Assembly: GCA_963775395.1 (NCBI GenBank)
Contig: CAVZIX010000014.1
Span: 186,001 to 250,000, forward strand
Reading direction: 5' to 3'
From: JAIBJN01 sp963775395
GTDB taxonomy: Bacteria > Actinomycetota > Thermoleophilia > Gaiellales > Gaiellaceae
Length of the DNA stretch: 64,000 nt
Part shown: piece by piece, positions 51,976 through 61,109 of the stretch
Position numbering within the stretch: position 1 is the first letter of the stretch
How the letters are laid out: every line of letters starts with the position of its first letter
Program-made: the position numbers and the translations under genes
The notes under the pieces: generated by a model
Database searches by the model: none
What the model saw: the letters and a program-made list of their open reading frames with translations, nothing else
What the model was told of the DNA's origin: nothing

Positions 51976-52377
51976 TCAGGAGGCGAGTCGCGAGTGCACG
52001 ATCGCTGTGCACTCGTCCTCGACGTAGTCGAGACCGGCGGCCTCCGCGATCGCCTTCGCCTCCGCGGAGACCACGCCTAGCTGGAGCCAGAGCGCGCCCG
52101 CGCCGGCGTCGACGGCCTGACTGGCGACATCGGGGCAGAACTCCGGCCGCCGGAACACGTCCACGAGGTCGATCGGCTCGTCGATGTCCGCCAGCGCCGC
52201 GACCCGCGGCTGCCCGAGGATCTCGGCAGGCCCGGCGGGGCGCACCGGGATGACGTGGTAGCCCTTCTCCAGGAGGTACCTCATCACGGAGTTGCTCGGG
52301 CGATGCGGCTTCGGAGAGGCGCCGACGAGGGCGATCGTGTTCGCCTGGGAGAGGATCTCGGCGGGTGTCCTGGCCAC
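51976..52377 (-). CDS. CoA-binding domain protein (YccU-like)
   Basis: The 133-residue Rossmann-type protein has NTIALVGASPKPHRPSNSVM at the start, YHVIPVRPAGPAEILGQP, and ALWLQLGVVSAEAKAIAEAA near the end, matching single-domain CoA-binding proteins. GTG 52377 is the start. It runs divergently from the nitrilase gene with 22 bases between. Its physiological role is unknown. Confidence 0.9.
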   Translation of the reverse strand: MARTPAEILSQANTIALVGASPKPHRPSNSVMRYLLEKGYHVIPVRPAGPAEILGQPRVAALADIDEPIDLVDVFRRPEFCPDVASQAVDAGAGALWLQLGVVSAEAKAIAEAAGLDYVEDECTAIVHSRLAS

Positions 52378-52399
52378 GCCCCAAGGCTATCCTTCGCCC

Positions 52400-53237
52400 A
52401 TGACCGATCGTCTCCGCGTTGCCTGCATTCAGTTCTGCTCCTCCGGCTCGAAGTCGGAGAACCTCGAGCGAATGGAGCCGCTCGTGGCCCGCGCCGCGAC
52501 GACCGGCGCCGACCTCGTCCTCCTGCCCGAGAAGTGGAACGGGATCGGGACGCACGAGATCATCCTCGAGGTCGCCGAGCCGCTCGACTCGGGCGAGACC
52601 GTGGGGGCGATGAGCGCGTGGGCGAAGCAGCATGGGATCACGCTCGTCGGCGGGTCGATCGTCGAGCGCCGCGAGGGGCGCGAGAAGCTCTCGAACACCT
52701 GCGTCGTCTTCGACGCGGAGGGCGAGATCGCGGCCACGTACCGCAAGATCCACATGTTCGACGTCGAGGTCGGCGGCCACGTCTACCGAGAGTCGGACAG
52801 CGAGGAGCCCGGCGAGGGCCCCATGAGCTGCGAGGTCGAGGGCTGGAAGGCTCGGCCTGACGGTCTGCTACGACCTGCGCTTCCCGGAGCTCTACCGCAT
52901 CCTGGCCGTCGAGGGCGCCGAGATCGTCACCGTGCCGGCCGCCTTCACGCTCTACACCGGCAAGGATCACTGGGAGCTGCTCCTGCGGGCGCGGGCGGTC
53001 GAGAACCAGTGCTTCGTCGCCGCCGCCAACCAGTGGGGCGTCCACGAGGGCGGCAAGGCCTCCTACGGCCGTAGCTCGATCGTCGACCCATGGGGCGTCG
53101 TGCTCGCCCAGGCGCCCGACGAGGACTCGGTCATCTCCGCCGAGCTCGACCGCGCGCACATGGAGCGGATCCGGCGCAGCCTGCCGTCCCTGGCCAACCG
53201 CCAGCCCGCCGCGTACACGTGGCCAGCGGAGGTCTAG
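52400..53237 (+). CDS. Nitrilase-superfamily carbon-nitrogen hydrolase (frameshifted)
   Basis: The catalytic triad is visible: Glu in DLVLLPEKWNG, Lys in YRKIHMFDVE and Cys in LTVCYDLRFPELYR. This pattern fits the Nit1/omega-amidase branch, which hydrolyses small amides. The frame breaks at EGWKA; removing the T of GGCTCGGCC near 52855 gives EGWKAGLTVCYDLRF and a 278-residue enzyme. Without correction the nucleophile is lost. ATG 52400 is the start. It overlaps the following HAD gene. Confidence 0.87.
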
Positions 53238-53935
53238 AGCAGGACGGCGGAGGTCGCGTCGAGGCGGTTCTCTTCGACGTCGACTTCACGCTCGCGAAGC
53301 CCGGCCCGCTTCTCGGCCCCGAGGGCTACCGCGAGGCCGGAGCGCGCCACGGCCTGACGCTCGACCCCGAGCTCTACCCACAGGCACGGGCCGCGGCGGT
53401 CGAGGACCTGCAGCACCACCCGGAGCTCGAGCACGACGAGGAGATCTGGGTGCGGTTCACGACCGACATCGTGCGCGGCATGGGCGGCGAGGGCCCGCGC
53501 GCCGAGGAGGTCGCCCGCGCGATCACCGATGGCTGGCTCCATTCGGCCAACTTCGAGCTCTACGAGGACACGCTGCCGGTGCTCGCGGAGCTCCGCGAGC
53601 AAGGCCTGCGCATCGGGCTCGTCTCGAACACGAGCCGCGACCTGGACGCGTTCGTCGCGCACTTCTCGCTCGACGTGGACGCCTGGATCTCCTCCGGCGT
53701 GCACGGCAAGGTCAAGCCCGACCCGTCCATCTTCCGCGTCATCCTCGGCCGGCTCCAGGTCGAGCCCCGTGCGGCGGTCATGGTCGGCGACTCGCTACTC
53801 GACGACGTCGAGGGCGCCCGGGCGCTCGGCATGCAGGCCTACCTGATCGACCGCGAGGGCCGCTTCCCCGACCGGGACGACGCCCTGCCGACGCTACTCG
53901 CCCTCCCGGCCCTCCTGGGCCTGGGCCCGGGCTAG
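53219..53935 (+). CDS. HAD-superfamily hydrolase
   Basis: Motif I is FDVDFTLAKPG (DxDxT), motif II lies in GLVSNTSRDLD, motif III Lys in HGKVKPDPSIF and motif IV in VGDSLLDDVEGARALGMQA. The helical cap between residues 20 and 100 puts it in subfamily IA. GTG 53219 is the only start that keeps motif I near the N-terminus; it overlaps the nitrilase gene by 19 bases. The stop shares CTAG with the next gene. The substrate is unknown. Confidence 0.87.
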   Translation: MASGGLEQDGGGRVEAVLFDVDFTLAKPGPLLGPEGYREAGARHGLTLDPELYPQARAAAVEDLQHHPELEHDEEIWVRFTTDIVRGMGGEGPRAEEVARAITDGWLHSANFELYEDTLPVLAELREQGLRIGLVSNTSRDLDAFVAHFSLDVDAWISSGVHGKVKPDPSIFRVILGRLQVEPRAAVMVGDSLLDDVEGARALGMQAYLIDREGRFPDRDDALPTLLALPALLGLGPG

Positions 53936-54450
53936 AGACAGGGCGAGCGGCCGGGGACCATCAGGCCGAAGCCCCAGACCTGCTCGTCGTAGACGTAGAA
54001 GGCGCTCGTGGCCGTCGGGTCGTCGCGGACGAGCGCGATGTAGTCGAGGCAGTCCTCCTCGGCGAGCTCGCCGTAGGTGGCGCCGATCTCACCCGCCTGC
54101 TGGCCGAGCACGAGGCCCTCGGGCGTGCTCCACCCCTCGGGCTTCCAGACCGTGAAGACGTGCACGACGCGCCCGCCACGGAAGACGACGCCCACGCCCT
54201 CGGGCTGGAACGCGTTCTCGTTGAAGTACCACGTCGTCTGCCGGCAGTCCCGGCACTCGCCGTGACGCTCGCCCCACGTGTCGAGCACCTGGGCCCGCGT
54301 CATGCCGAGCTCGACGCCGGCCAGGCTCGATCCGGGAGTGAAGGTCCCGCCGGTCGGCGGCTCCGCTGCCGCCGTCGCCCCCACGAGGAGGATCGCCGCG
54401 GCGAGCGCGACGCCCGTCAGCGCGAGCGGGCGAGGAGCGCGGGCGCCCAC
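53932..54450 (-). CDS. Secreted protein with BamE/SmpA-like repeats
   Basis: A signal peptide (ALTGVALAAAILLVGATAAA) is followed by two related halves: LAGVELGMTRAQVLDTWGER and STPEGLVLGQQAGEIGATYG. The pattern, short helix 'G.T.AQV...WG' before beta strands, is that of the BamE/SmpA (BLIP-like) fold. Cys in CRDC and later DC and PC could form disulfides. GTG 54450 overlaps the acyl-CoA dehydrogenase gene by 34 bases. Function is unknown; the fold is my inference. Confidence 0.7.
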   Translation of the reverse strand: MGARAPRPLALTGVALAAAILLVGATAAAEPPTGGTFTPGSSLAGVELGMTRAQVLDTWGERHGECRDCRQTTWYFNENAFQPEGVGVVFRGGRVVHVFTVWKPEGWSTPEGLVLGQQAGEIGATYGELAEEDCLDYIALVRDDPTATSAFYVYDEQVWGFGLMVPGRSPCL

Positions 54451-55634
54451 GAGGCGAGCGGGGAAACGTCCCCGTCCCGGCCGTTGAGGTCGCGGTATCC
54501 GAGCGCGTGCTCGGCCTGCATCATCTTGTGGATCTGCGTCGTGCCCTCGTAGATGATCGGCGCGCGGGCATTGCGGAAGTATCGCTCGATGCCGTACTCG
54601 CCCGAGTAGCCGTACGCGCCGTGCACCTGGATGGCGAGATGCGCCGCCTTGAACGCGCACTCGGTCGCGTGCCACTTGGCGAGACTCGTCTCGCGGGTGT
54701 TGCGGACGCCCTGGTCCTTGAGCCAGGCGGCCTGCATGACGAGGAGCTTCGACGTCTCGTAGTCGAGCACCATCTGGGCGATCATGTCCTGCACGAACTG
54801 GTTCTTCCCGATCGGCTTGCCGAAGGTCTCCCGCTCGCGCGCGTACTCGACCGAGCGCTCGAGGCAGGCGCGGATGACACCGCAGGCGCCGGCCGCGACC
54901 GTGAAACGACCCTGGTCGAGGCCGTACATGGCGATCTCGAAGCCCTGGCCCTCCTCGCCGACGAGGTTCTCGGCGGGCACCTCGACGTTCTCGAAGAAGA
55001 GCTCGCCGGTCGAGCCGGCCCACACGCCCAGCTTGTGCTCGGTCTCCTGCGCCGAGAGCCCGGGCATCCCCTTCTCGAGCACGAAGGCCGAGATGCCCTT
55101 GTGCTTCGCGTCGGGGTCCGTCTTGGCGAAGACGAGCGCGTGGTCGGCGACGGCGGCGTACGAGATCCAGTTCTTCTGGCCGTTGAGGACGTAGACGTCG
55201 CCCTCCCTGCGCGCCGTCGTGCGCATCGCGGCGACGTCGGAGCCCGCGGCGGGCTCGGTCAGGCCGAAGCACGCGATCTTCTCCCCGCGCGCCTGCGGCG
55301 CGAGGTAGCGCTCCTTCTGCTCTTCGCTCGCGTAGCGGAGCAGCGAGAGCGAGTTGAGGCCGACGTGGACCGAGATGAGCGTGCGGAACGCCGCCTCGCC
55401 GCGCTCGATCTCCTCGCAGGAGAGCGCCTCCGAGACGAAGTCCATCCCGGCCCCGCCGTACTCCTCCGGCACGACGATTCCGAGGAGCCCGAGCTCGGCC
55501 ATTCCCTCGATCACGGACATGTCGAGGTGGTGGTTGATGTCGTTCTCGATCGCGTTCGGAAGCACGCGCTCGTCCACGAACTGGCGGACGGTCGCCTGCA
55601 CCTCGCGCTGCTCCGGACTGAGCTCGAAATTCAC
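54417..55634 (-). CDS. Acyl-CoA dehydrogenase
   Basis: The 405-residue flavoenzyme introduces the first double bond in acyl-CoA oxidation. Signatures are MNFELSPEQREVQATVRQF at the start, FGLTEPAAGSDVAAMRTTA (FAD and substrate site), QGRFTVAAGACGVIRACLE, FGKPIGKNQFVQDMIAQM and the catalytic Glu in IIYEGTTQIHKMM. The position of this Glu is that of short- and medium-chain enzymes. No electron-transfer flavoprotein or thiolase gene is beside it. Confidence 0.95.
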   Translation of the reverse strand: MNFELSPEQREVQATVRQFVDERVLPNAIENDINHHLDMSVIEGMAELGLLGIVVPEEYGGAGMDFVSEALSCEEIERGEAAFRTLISVHVGLNSLSLLRYASEEQKERYLAPQARGEKIACFGLTEPAAGSDVAAMRTTARREGDVYVLNGQKNWISYAAVADHALVFAKTDPDAKHKGISAFVLEKGMPGLSAQETEHKLGVWAGSTGELFFENVEVPAENLVGEEGQGFEIAMYGLDQGRFTVAAGACGVIRACLERSVEYARERETFGKPIGKNQFVQDMIAQMVLDYETSKLLVMQAAWLKDQGVRNTRETSLAKWHATECAFKAAHLAIQVHGAYGYSGEYGIERYFRNARAPIIYEGTTQIHKMMQAEHALGYRDLNGRDGDVSPLASWAPALLARSR

Positions 55635-55745
55635 GGGCCTAGTCTACGCGCACGGTTGGTAGACTCGGACTCCTTGCGCGCGGAGGCTGGTGTCCGGCCT
55701 GTCCGGAGAGACCGTGCTGCCCGCTCGACGGGCAGACGGAGTCGC

Positions 55746-57560
55746 GTGGTCCGTCGAGTTGCCAGGATCTTCCTGGCAACCGCGCTGGTGCTCGTCCTCT
55801 TGGCCCTCGCTGCAGGGCTCGTCTTCGCCGGATCGGCGAGCCACATCGCGGCCGGTGTGGAGATCGCCGGGGTCAACGTCGGCGGCCTCACCGCCGAGGA
55901 GGCGCAGGCGCGGCTCGAGGCGACCGCGCGGCGCTACGAGTCCGTCCCGGTCGTCTTCACGGCGGGCGGCGCGACGTTCCCGCTGCGGCCCACCGACGTC
56001 GAGGCACGCGCGAACTGGGCCGCCGCAGTCGAGGAGGCGCTGGGTCGCGGCGACGGGCCGGTCCCGTTCCGTGGGCTCGAGCGCCTGTGGCTGCGCGCCA
56101 TGGGCGCGGATGTGGAGCCCTCGGTCGAGGTCTACGAGCCCGCGCTCGACTACCGGCTCAACCAGGTTGCAACCGACGTCGACCAGCCCGCGCGGGAGGC
56201 CGCCCTGGTGCTGAACGGGCTCGAGCCCGAGGTCGTGCCCGGCCACCAGGGCCGGAAGCTTGACCAGGAGGCCGCCGCCGCGGTCATCGTCGACGCCCTC
56301 GGCGGGTTCGAGCGCGTAGAGACGCCGCTTCCGGTGGCCGTCGACCAGCCGGAGGTCACGCAGCAGGAGATGGCGGCCGTTGCCGCGCAGGCTCGCACCG
56401 TGCTCTCGGCGCCGATCGAGCTGACGTTCAGCGGCGCCGCGGTCGACGTCATGCCGAGACAGACGGCGCGGCTGCTCGACCTCCCGTCCGGCGGCGAGAC
56501 GGAGCTGGCCATCAACCAGAAGGCCGCCGCGCGCCGTTTCCGGAACGTCTCGAGGGGCGTGGCGCGCCCGCCGCGGAACGCCGACTTCGCCGTCAACGCC
56601 AACGGGCGTGTGCGAGTCGTGCCGTCGCGTGCCGGCCGTCAGCTCGACGTTGCCGCCACGTCGACGGCGCTGCTCGAGGCGGCCTCGCGGACGACGAACC
56701 GCTCCGCCGAGCTCGTCGTCGTCGAGCGGCAGCCGCAGACCACGACCAGGGAGGCGCGAGCGCTCCGCATCGAGCGCCAGTTCGCCTCCTACGCGACGCT
56801 CTACTCGGGCACCTCCGACCGGATCCGGAACCTCCAGCTCGCGATCGGGCTGCTCGACGGGGCGCGCATCGCCCCCGGCGCGACCTGGTCGTTCAACGAG
56901 CGCGTCGGCCCCCGCACCGAGGAGCGCGGCTTCCGCTCCGCGCCCGTGATCATCGACGGCGAGTACGAGGAGGGCGTCGGCGGCGGCGTCTCGCAGGTGG
57001 CCACCACCGTCTTCAACGCCGCCTGGGAGGCCGGGATCAAGATCGCCGAGCGAACCGCGCACGCGCTCTACATCAGCCGCTACCCGACCGGGCGCGACGC
57101 GACCGTGAACTACCCGGACGTCGACCTCAAGCTGCGCAACGACACGAACCGCTGGATCGTGCTCAAGGCCGGCTTTGACGAGAGCGGGATCGTCGTTCGG
57201 GTCCTCGGCGGCGGTCGAGAGCGGCGCGTCGAGAGCGTCGCGGGCGAGCTCGAGACCACCGGCCCGCCGAAGGTGCAACGCATCCCCGACCCGACCCTCT
57301 TCGTGGGCGAGCGGGTCGTCGTCGAGGACGGGGAGCCGTCCCGCTCGGTCCGCGTCGAGCGGGTCGTCTACCAGGGCGACGAGGTGCTCTACCGCGAGAG
57401 CTGGTACACCGGCTACCGCTCCGAGAAGAAGATCGTCCGCGTCGGGACGAAGCCGCGGCCGGTCGTTCCGCCGCCGCCTGAGGACAAGCCCAAGGACGAC
57501 GATCCACCCACGCAGCCCGGTGGCGGCGGTGGTGGCGGTGGCGGCGGGGGCCGGCGCTAG
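55746..57560 (+). CDS. VanW-family envelope protein with peptidoglycan-binding-like repeats
   Basis: A single N-terminal membrane helix (RIFLATALVLVLLALAAGLV) anchors an extracellular protein of 604 residues. Two 'putative peptidoglycan binding' repeats follow (VEIAGVNVGGLTAEEAQARL and the region near RVRVVPSRAGRQLDV), then a VanW domain (WSFNERVGPRTEERGF, GVGGGVSQVATTVFNAAW, YISRYPTGRDATVNYPDVDL), a beta-rich G5-like segment and a Pro- then Gly-only tail. GTG 55746 follows GGAG. VanW proteins are common in Actinobacteria and lack a proven activity. The stop shares CTAG with the next gene. Confidence 0.9.
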   Translation: MVRRVARIFLATALVLVLLALAAGLVFAGSASHIAAGVEIAGVNVGGLTAEEAQARLEATARRYESVPVVFTAGGATFPLRPTDVEARANWAAAVEEALGRGDGPVPFRGLERLWLRAMGADVEPSVEVYEPALDYRLNQVATDVDQPAREAALVLNGLEPEVVPGHQGRKLDQEAAAAVIVDALGGFERVETPLPVAVDQPEVTQQEMAAVAAQARTVLSAPIELTFSGAAVDVMPRQTARLLDLPSGGETELAINQKAAARRFRNVSRGVARPPRNADFAVNANGRVRVVPSRAGRQLDVAATSTALLEAASRTTNRSAELVVVERQPQTTTREARALRIERQFASYATLYSGTSDRIRNLQLAIGLLDGARIAPGATWSFNERVGPRTEERGFRSAPVIIDGEYEEGVGGGVSQVATTVFNAAWEAGIKIAERTAHALYISRYPTGRDATVNYPDVDLKLRNDTNRWIVLKAGFDESGIVVRVLGGGRERRVESVAGELETTGPPKVQRIPDPTLFVGERVVVEDGEPSRSVRVERVVYQGDEVLYRESWYTGYRSEKKIVRVGTKPRPVVPPPPEDKPKDDDPPTQPGGGGGGGGGGGRR

Positions 57561-57976
57561 CCCTCGACGCCGGCGATAGCCTCGGCAAGCCAGGGGGGCA
57601 TGCGCGTCGGGCGCAGCGTGTCGGCGTCCACGCAGGCGTGCCCGGTCCAGCCGTCCGCGACGATTCCCGGCGGATCGCTGGTGCGCTCGACGACGTACTC
57701 GAAGCGGAAGCGCGCGCCGCGTAGATCGGTCGCGCGGACGTGGATGCGCAGCTCGTCGTCGAAGCGCACGCCGCCCCGGTAGCGCACGGAGGCCTCGGTG
57801 GTCGTCGCGTCGACGCCCTGCTCCACGAGGCCCTTGTAGCCGCCCGGGAACTGGCCGAGATAGGCGACGCGCGCGATCTCGAACCAGACCAGGTAGACCG
57901 CGTTGTGGACGACGCCCTGCGCGTCAGTCTCGCTGAAGCGCACCGTCAGGTCCGTGGCGAAGCGATAGCCGTCCAT
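57557..57976 (-). CDS. Acyl-CoA thioesterase, 4-hydroxybenzoyl-CoA thioesterase fold
   Basis: The hot-dog-fold enzyme has TVRFSETDAQGVVHNAVYLV, where the Asp and the GVVHNAVY stretch correspond to the YbgC/FadM active site, then WFEIARVAYLGQF and VRYRGGVRFDDELRI. It should hydrolyse acyl-CoA. ATG 57976 places the family motif about ten residues from the start; an in-frame ATG 39 bases upstream is less likely. Confidence 0.88.
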   Translation of the reverse strand: MDGYRFATDLTVRFSETDAQGVVHNAVYLVWFEIARVAYLGQFPGGYKGLVEQGVDATTTEASVRYRGGVRFDDELRIHVRATDLRGARFRFEYVVERTSDPPGIVADGWTGHACVDADTLRPTRMPPWLAEAIAGVEG

Positions 57977-58035
57977 CGAGCCGGAACTTTCGCAGCACCG
58001 CTCGTGTCCAAGCAACCGAGATGAAGGAGGACACG

Positions 58036-58956
58036 ATGAGGAAGGTCTTGCTCGTACTGCTGGTCGGCCTGCTGGCGCTCACCGCCGCGGCTTGCTCGTC
58101 GGGAGGCGACGACGAGGCTGGTGATGCCGGCGCGGACGGGGGCGGCCAGGTCATGGAGGAGGCTGCGGCGGCCGATGTCGGTGCGGCCGAGGCGGAGTCG
58201 GGCGGCGGGGAGGACGCCGTCGCCGTCGCGCAGCAGGGCAGTTCGGTCCCGTCGGTCGGGCCACGGGTCATTCAGACGGCGTCACTCATGCTCTCGGTTC
58301 CAAGGAACGACTTCGAGGAGGTCGTCGCGCAGGCCCGGCGGCTCGCGATCTCGAGCGGCGGGTTTGTCGTTGAGTCCAGCGCCTCGCAGAGCGGCGGCGA
58401 GGGCCGGCTCGTCAGCGGAAGCGTCGTCCTGCGCGTGCCCGAACGGAGCTATGCGCGGGTGATGGAGCAGCTGTCCGGGCTCGGCCGCGTAGAAGGGCGT
58501 GAAGAGGCGGGCCAGGACGTCTCGCAGGAGTTCGTCGACCTCGAGGCGCGGGAACGCCATCTCGAGGCCGTCGAGGCCCAGCTCCTCAACCTGCTCGACG
58601 AGACGAACACCGTCGCCGAGGCGCTGACCGTCCAGTCGCAGCTCAACCAGGTGCAGCTCGACCTCGAGCAGGCGCGCGGGCGGCTCCAGTACCTCGAGGA
58701 CCAGGTCGCCTTCGCGACGATCTCGCTCGACGTCCGCGAGCGGCAGGTGGCCGCCGCCGGAGACGAAGGCGGCCCGTGGAGCATCGTCGACGCATGGGGC
58801 ACGGCTGCTCATGGGTTCGTGACGGTGGTCGGCTGGATCCTCGTCGCCGCGGCGACGATCGCTCCGGTCGTCATCCTGCTCCTCCTCGCGTTCCTCGGCG
58901 CCCGCGTGGTCTTCAGGCGCGGCGTGCCGTGGATCAAGAGGACGCCCAACGCATAG
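58036..58956 (+). CDS. DUF4349 lipoprotein
   Basis: ATG 58036 follows GGAGGA. The lipobox LTAAAC leads to an acidic, low-complexity linker and then a DUF4349 domain: VIQTASLMLSVPRNDFEEVV, GGFVVESSASQSGG, SGSVVLRVPERSYARVMEQL, a coiled coil near residues 165-225, VAFATISLDVRE and a C-terminal membrane helix (GWILVAAATIAPVVILLLLA) ending in basic residues. It is thus anchored at both ends. The family has no established function. Confidence 0.9.
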   Translation: MRKVLLVLLVGLLALTAAACSSGGDDEAGDAGADGGGQVMEEAAAADVGAAEAESGGGEDAVAVAQQGSSVPSVGPRVIQTASLMLSVPRNDFEEVVAQARRLAISSGGFVVESSASQSGGEGRLVSGSVVLRVPERSYARVMEQLSGLGRVEGREEAGQDVSQEFVDLEARERHLEAVEAQLLNLLDETNTVAEALTVQSQLNQVQLDLEQARGRLQYLEDQVAFATISLDVRERQVAAAGDEGGPWSIVDAWGTAAHGFVTVVGWILVAAATIAPVVILLLLAFLGARVVFRRGVPWIKRTPNA

Positions 58957-59008
58957 TCTTCGGGCCTCCCCGGTATCGTCTCTACGGCGAACGACCTGGG
59001 AGGCCCGT

Positions 59009-59434
59009 ATGGCCAAGAAGAAGAAGGAGACGGACGCCGGCGCTCTCGGCCGCCTGTCCAAGCGCGGTGAGGAAGCGCTCACGAAGCTCATGGAGGAGCT
59101 CGGCAAGAACGAGCGCGTGACCGATGCGCTCGGCAAGGCGTCCTCGGCAAAGGGAAAGGCCGAAGACGCGTCTCGCAAGGCGCTGGGTCAGGTCGGCCTC
59201 GCCGCGTCCGACGAGCTCAAGGATCTTCGCAAGCACATCGAGCGGCTGGAGAAGCGTCTGGCGAAGCTCGAGGACGCTGCGAAGACCAAGCCGGGCGCGA
59301 AGACCTCCGCCAGCAAAGCCACCACACGGTCGCGGGCCAAGAAGACGCCCGCGGACACGCCGTCCCCTGCCCCCGGCCGCGCGGTCGGCGGCGGCACGGG
59401 CCGCGGCTCCGGCTCGGGAGGCGCGGCGGCGTAG
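59009..59434 (+). CDS. Hypothetical helical protein with basic/Gly-rich tail
   Basis: The 141-residue product is helical in its first 90 residues (RLSKRGEEALTKLMEELGKN and LKDLRKHIERLEKRLAKLED, the latter a short coiled coil), followed by a Lys/Thr/Ser/Ala stretch and a Gly-rich end. The layout is like phasin- or nucleoid-associated-type proteins, but I see no diagnostic motif. ATG follows GGGAGGCCC. Confidence 0.65.
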   Translation: MAKKKKETDAGALGRLSKRGEEALTKLMEELGKNERVTDALGKASSAKGKAEDASRKALGQVGLAASDELKDLRKHIERLEKRLAKLEDAAKTKPGAKTSASKATTRSRAKKTPADTPSPAPGRAVGGGTGRGSGSGGAAA

Positions 59435-59437
59435 CCG

Positions 59438-60361
59438 CTACGCCGGAACGCGGACGCGGAGAGCGCCGGGCACGATCTCGAACTCTGCGGGCGTCGTCCC
59501 CGGCTGCTCGCCGTCGAGGGCGATGGGGAGCGGGATCGCGGTCTCGACCCGCACCCGCCTCCCGCGCACGACCTCGGCGCGGGGGTGCGGCAGGTACGTC
59601 CCGCGGTAGATCTTCGGCAGCGTCCGCACGAAGTCGACCTTCGTCGCGTCTCCGATCAGCGCCACGTCGAAGAGCCCGTCCGAGGGATCTGCCTCCGGCG
59701 TGAGCCGCATCCCGCCCGCGAGCTCGCTGCCGATCGCCGCGATGACCTCGAGCATCTTCCCGGCGCGCCGCTCCTCGTCGATCTGCACCGTGTACTCCGA
59801 GTTCTTCCAGCGCATGAAGACGGTGCTCGTCGCCCAGAAGAACGAGACGCGCCCGCCGAGCGCCTTCGAGCTCGTGTTCGCACGCGCCGCCACCGCGCCG
59901 CTGATCCCGGCTCCTGCGAAGTTCGTGAAATAGGACTCGGCCGCTGAGCCGTCCCAGGCCTTGAAGGACGCGTGGCCGACGTCGACGACGCGCGTCGTCC
60001 CGCCTTGGGCCACCTGGAGGGCGCCGTCCACGTTGCGCGGGATCCCGAAGCTGCGAGCGAAGTCCTTGCCGGTGCCCCGCGGGATCGTGGCGAGCTCGGC
60101 GCGCCGCTCGGGCTCGACCTGCATGAGCCCGTTGGCCGCTTCGTTGACGGTCCCGTCGCCGCCGACTGCGACGACGAGCCTGGCGCCGTCCTCCGAGGCG
60201 GAGCGGGCGAGCTCCGCGATCTGCCCGGCCCGCTCGCTGAGAAGGGAACGCCCCGTGAGCCCGAGCTCGGCCGCGCGGTGCGCGATCTCGGGCCAACGCC
60301 GCCGCGTCGACCCGTTCGCCGACGCTGGGTTGACCACGAAGACGACGTCTTCGTCGGGCAT
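59438..60361 (-). CDS. Lipid kinase, diacylglycerol-kinase family
   Basis: The 307-residue protein has VVFVVNPASANGSTRRRWPE at the start, the nucleotide loop VVAVGGDGTVNEAANGL, then TIPRGTGKDFARSFGIP and a C-terminal beta domain with DGEQPGTTPAEFEI. These are the hallmarks of DAGK/YegS/BmrU enzymes, which phosphorylate diacylglycerol or sphingoid lipids at the membrane. The exact lipid is not predictable. Confidence 0.92.
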   Translation of the reverse strand: MPDEDVVFVVNPASANGSTRRRWPEIAHRAAELGLTGRSLLSERAGQIAELARSASEDGARLVVAVGGDGTVNEAANGLMQVEPERRAELATIPRGTGKDFARSFGIPRNVDGALQVAQGGTTRVVDVGHASFKAWDGSAAESYFTNFAGAGISGAVAARANTSSKALGGRVSFFWATSTVFMRWKNSEYTVQIDEERRAGKMLEVIAAIGSELAGGMRLTPEADPSDGLFDVALIGDATKVDFVRTLPKIYRGTYLPHPRAEVVRGRRVRVETAIPLPIALDGEQPGTTPAEFEIVPGALRVRVPA

Positions 60362-60376
60362 CTCGTCAAGCCCTCC

Positions 60377-61090
60377 TTAGTGCTCGGTGCCAGTTGCGAC
60401 AGCCAGCGCGAGCTCGGTCATCTGGTCGACGGCGGCCTTCATCTCCTCGTCGCTGATCCGGACGAACTCGCCCTCGATGACCACGTCGCTGACCGTGAGG
60501 AGGCATCCGGCCTTCACCTTGCGTAGCGCGCCGAGCGTGAAGAGAACGGCCGCCTCCATCTCCACGGCGAGGATGCCGCGGTCGGACCAGCGCTGGTACT
60601 GCCCCTGGTCGGAGTTGTAGAAGACGTCGCTCGAGACGATCGGCCCGACGCGCACCGGCTTCCCGAGCTCCTTGGCGGCATGGACGGCGCCGTGGACGAG
60701 GTCCCAGTCGGCGGTGGGCGCGTGGGGCTCGCCGACGATGTGCGTGGCGGTCGCGTCGGCGGGCACCGCGGAGATCGCGACGATGAGGTCGCCGAGCTTC
60801 AGGTCCGGCTGGAGGCCGCCGCAGGTGCCGATGCGGAGCATCCGCTTGACGCCGAGCATGGCCAGCTCCTCGATGACGATCGCCGCCGAGGGGCAGCCCA
60901 TGCCGGTGGCCTGGACGGAAACGGGCTTCCCGCGGAAGGTGCCCGTGAAGCCGAGCATCCCGCGCTCCCAGTTCCGCTGGACGACGTCGTCGAGAAAGGT
61001 CTCGGCCACGTACTTCGCCCGGAGGGGGTCTCCGGGGAGGAGGCACGCCTCGGCGTATTCGCCGGGCTCTGCACGAACGTGAATAGGCAT
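60377..61090 (-). CDS. deoD: Purine nucleoside phosphorylase, DeoD type
   Basis: The protein splits (deoxy)nucleosides with phosphate. It has CLLPGDPLRAKYVAETFL (phosphate site), TGMGCPSAAIVIEEL, RIGTCGGLQPDLKLGDLIVA and VEMEAAVLFTLG (ribose and base site). It belongs to the hexameric NP-I family; DeoD and uridine phosphorylase share these motifs, and the purine assignment is the better fit. ATG 61090 overlaps the divergent frame on the other strand. Confidence 0.85.
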   Translation of the reverse strand: MPIHVRAEPGEYAEACLLPGDPLRAKYVAETFLDDVVQRNWERGMLGFTGTFRGKPVSVQATGMGCPSAAIVIEELAMLGVKRMLRIGTCGGLQPDLKLGDLIVAISAVPADATATHIVGEPHAPTADWDLVHGAVHAAKELGKPVRVGPIVSSDVFYNSDQGQYQRWSDRGILAVEMEAAVLFTLGALRKVKAGCLLTVSDVVIEGEFVRISDEEMKAAVDQMTELALAVATGTEH

Positions 61091-61109
61091 GGCGCTATCG
61101 TCCCCGCCG

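Noticed and set aside
59009..59434. Phasin or PHA-granule protein
   Set aside because: Only general features (helical body, coiled coil, basic tail) fit. No phasin motif or PHA synthesis gene is present, so it stays hypothetical.
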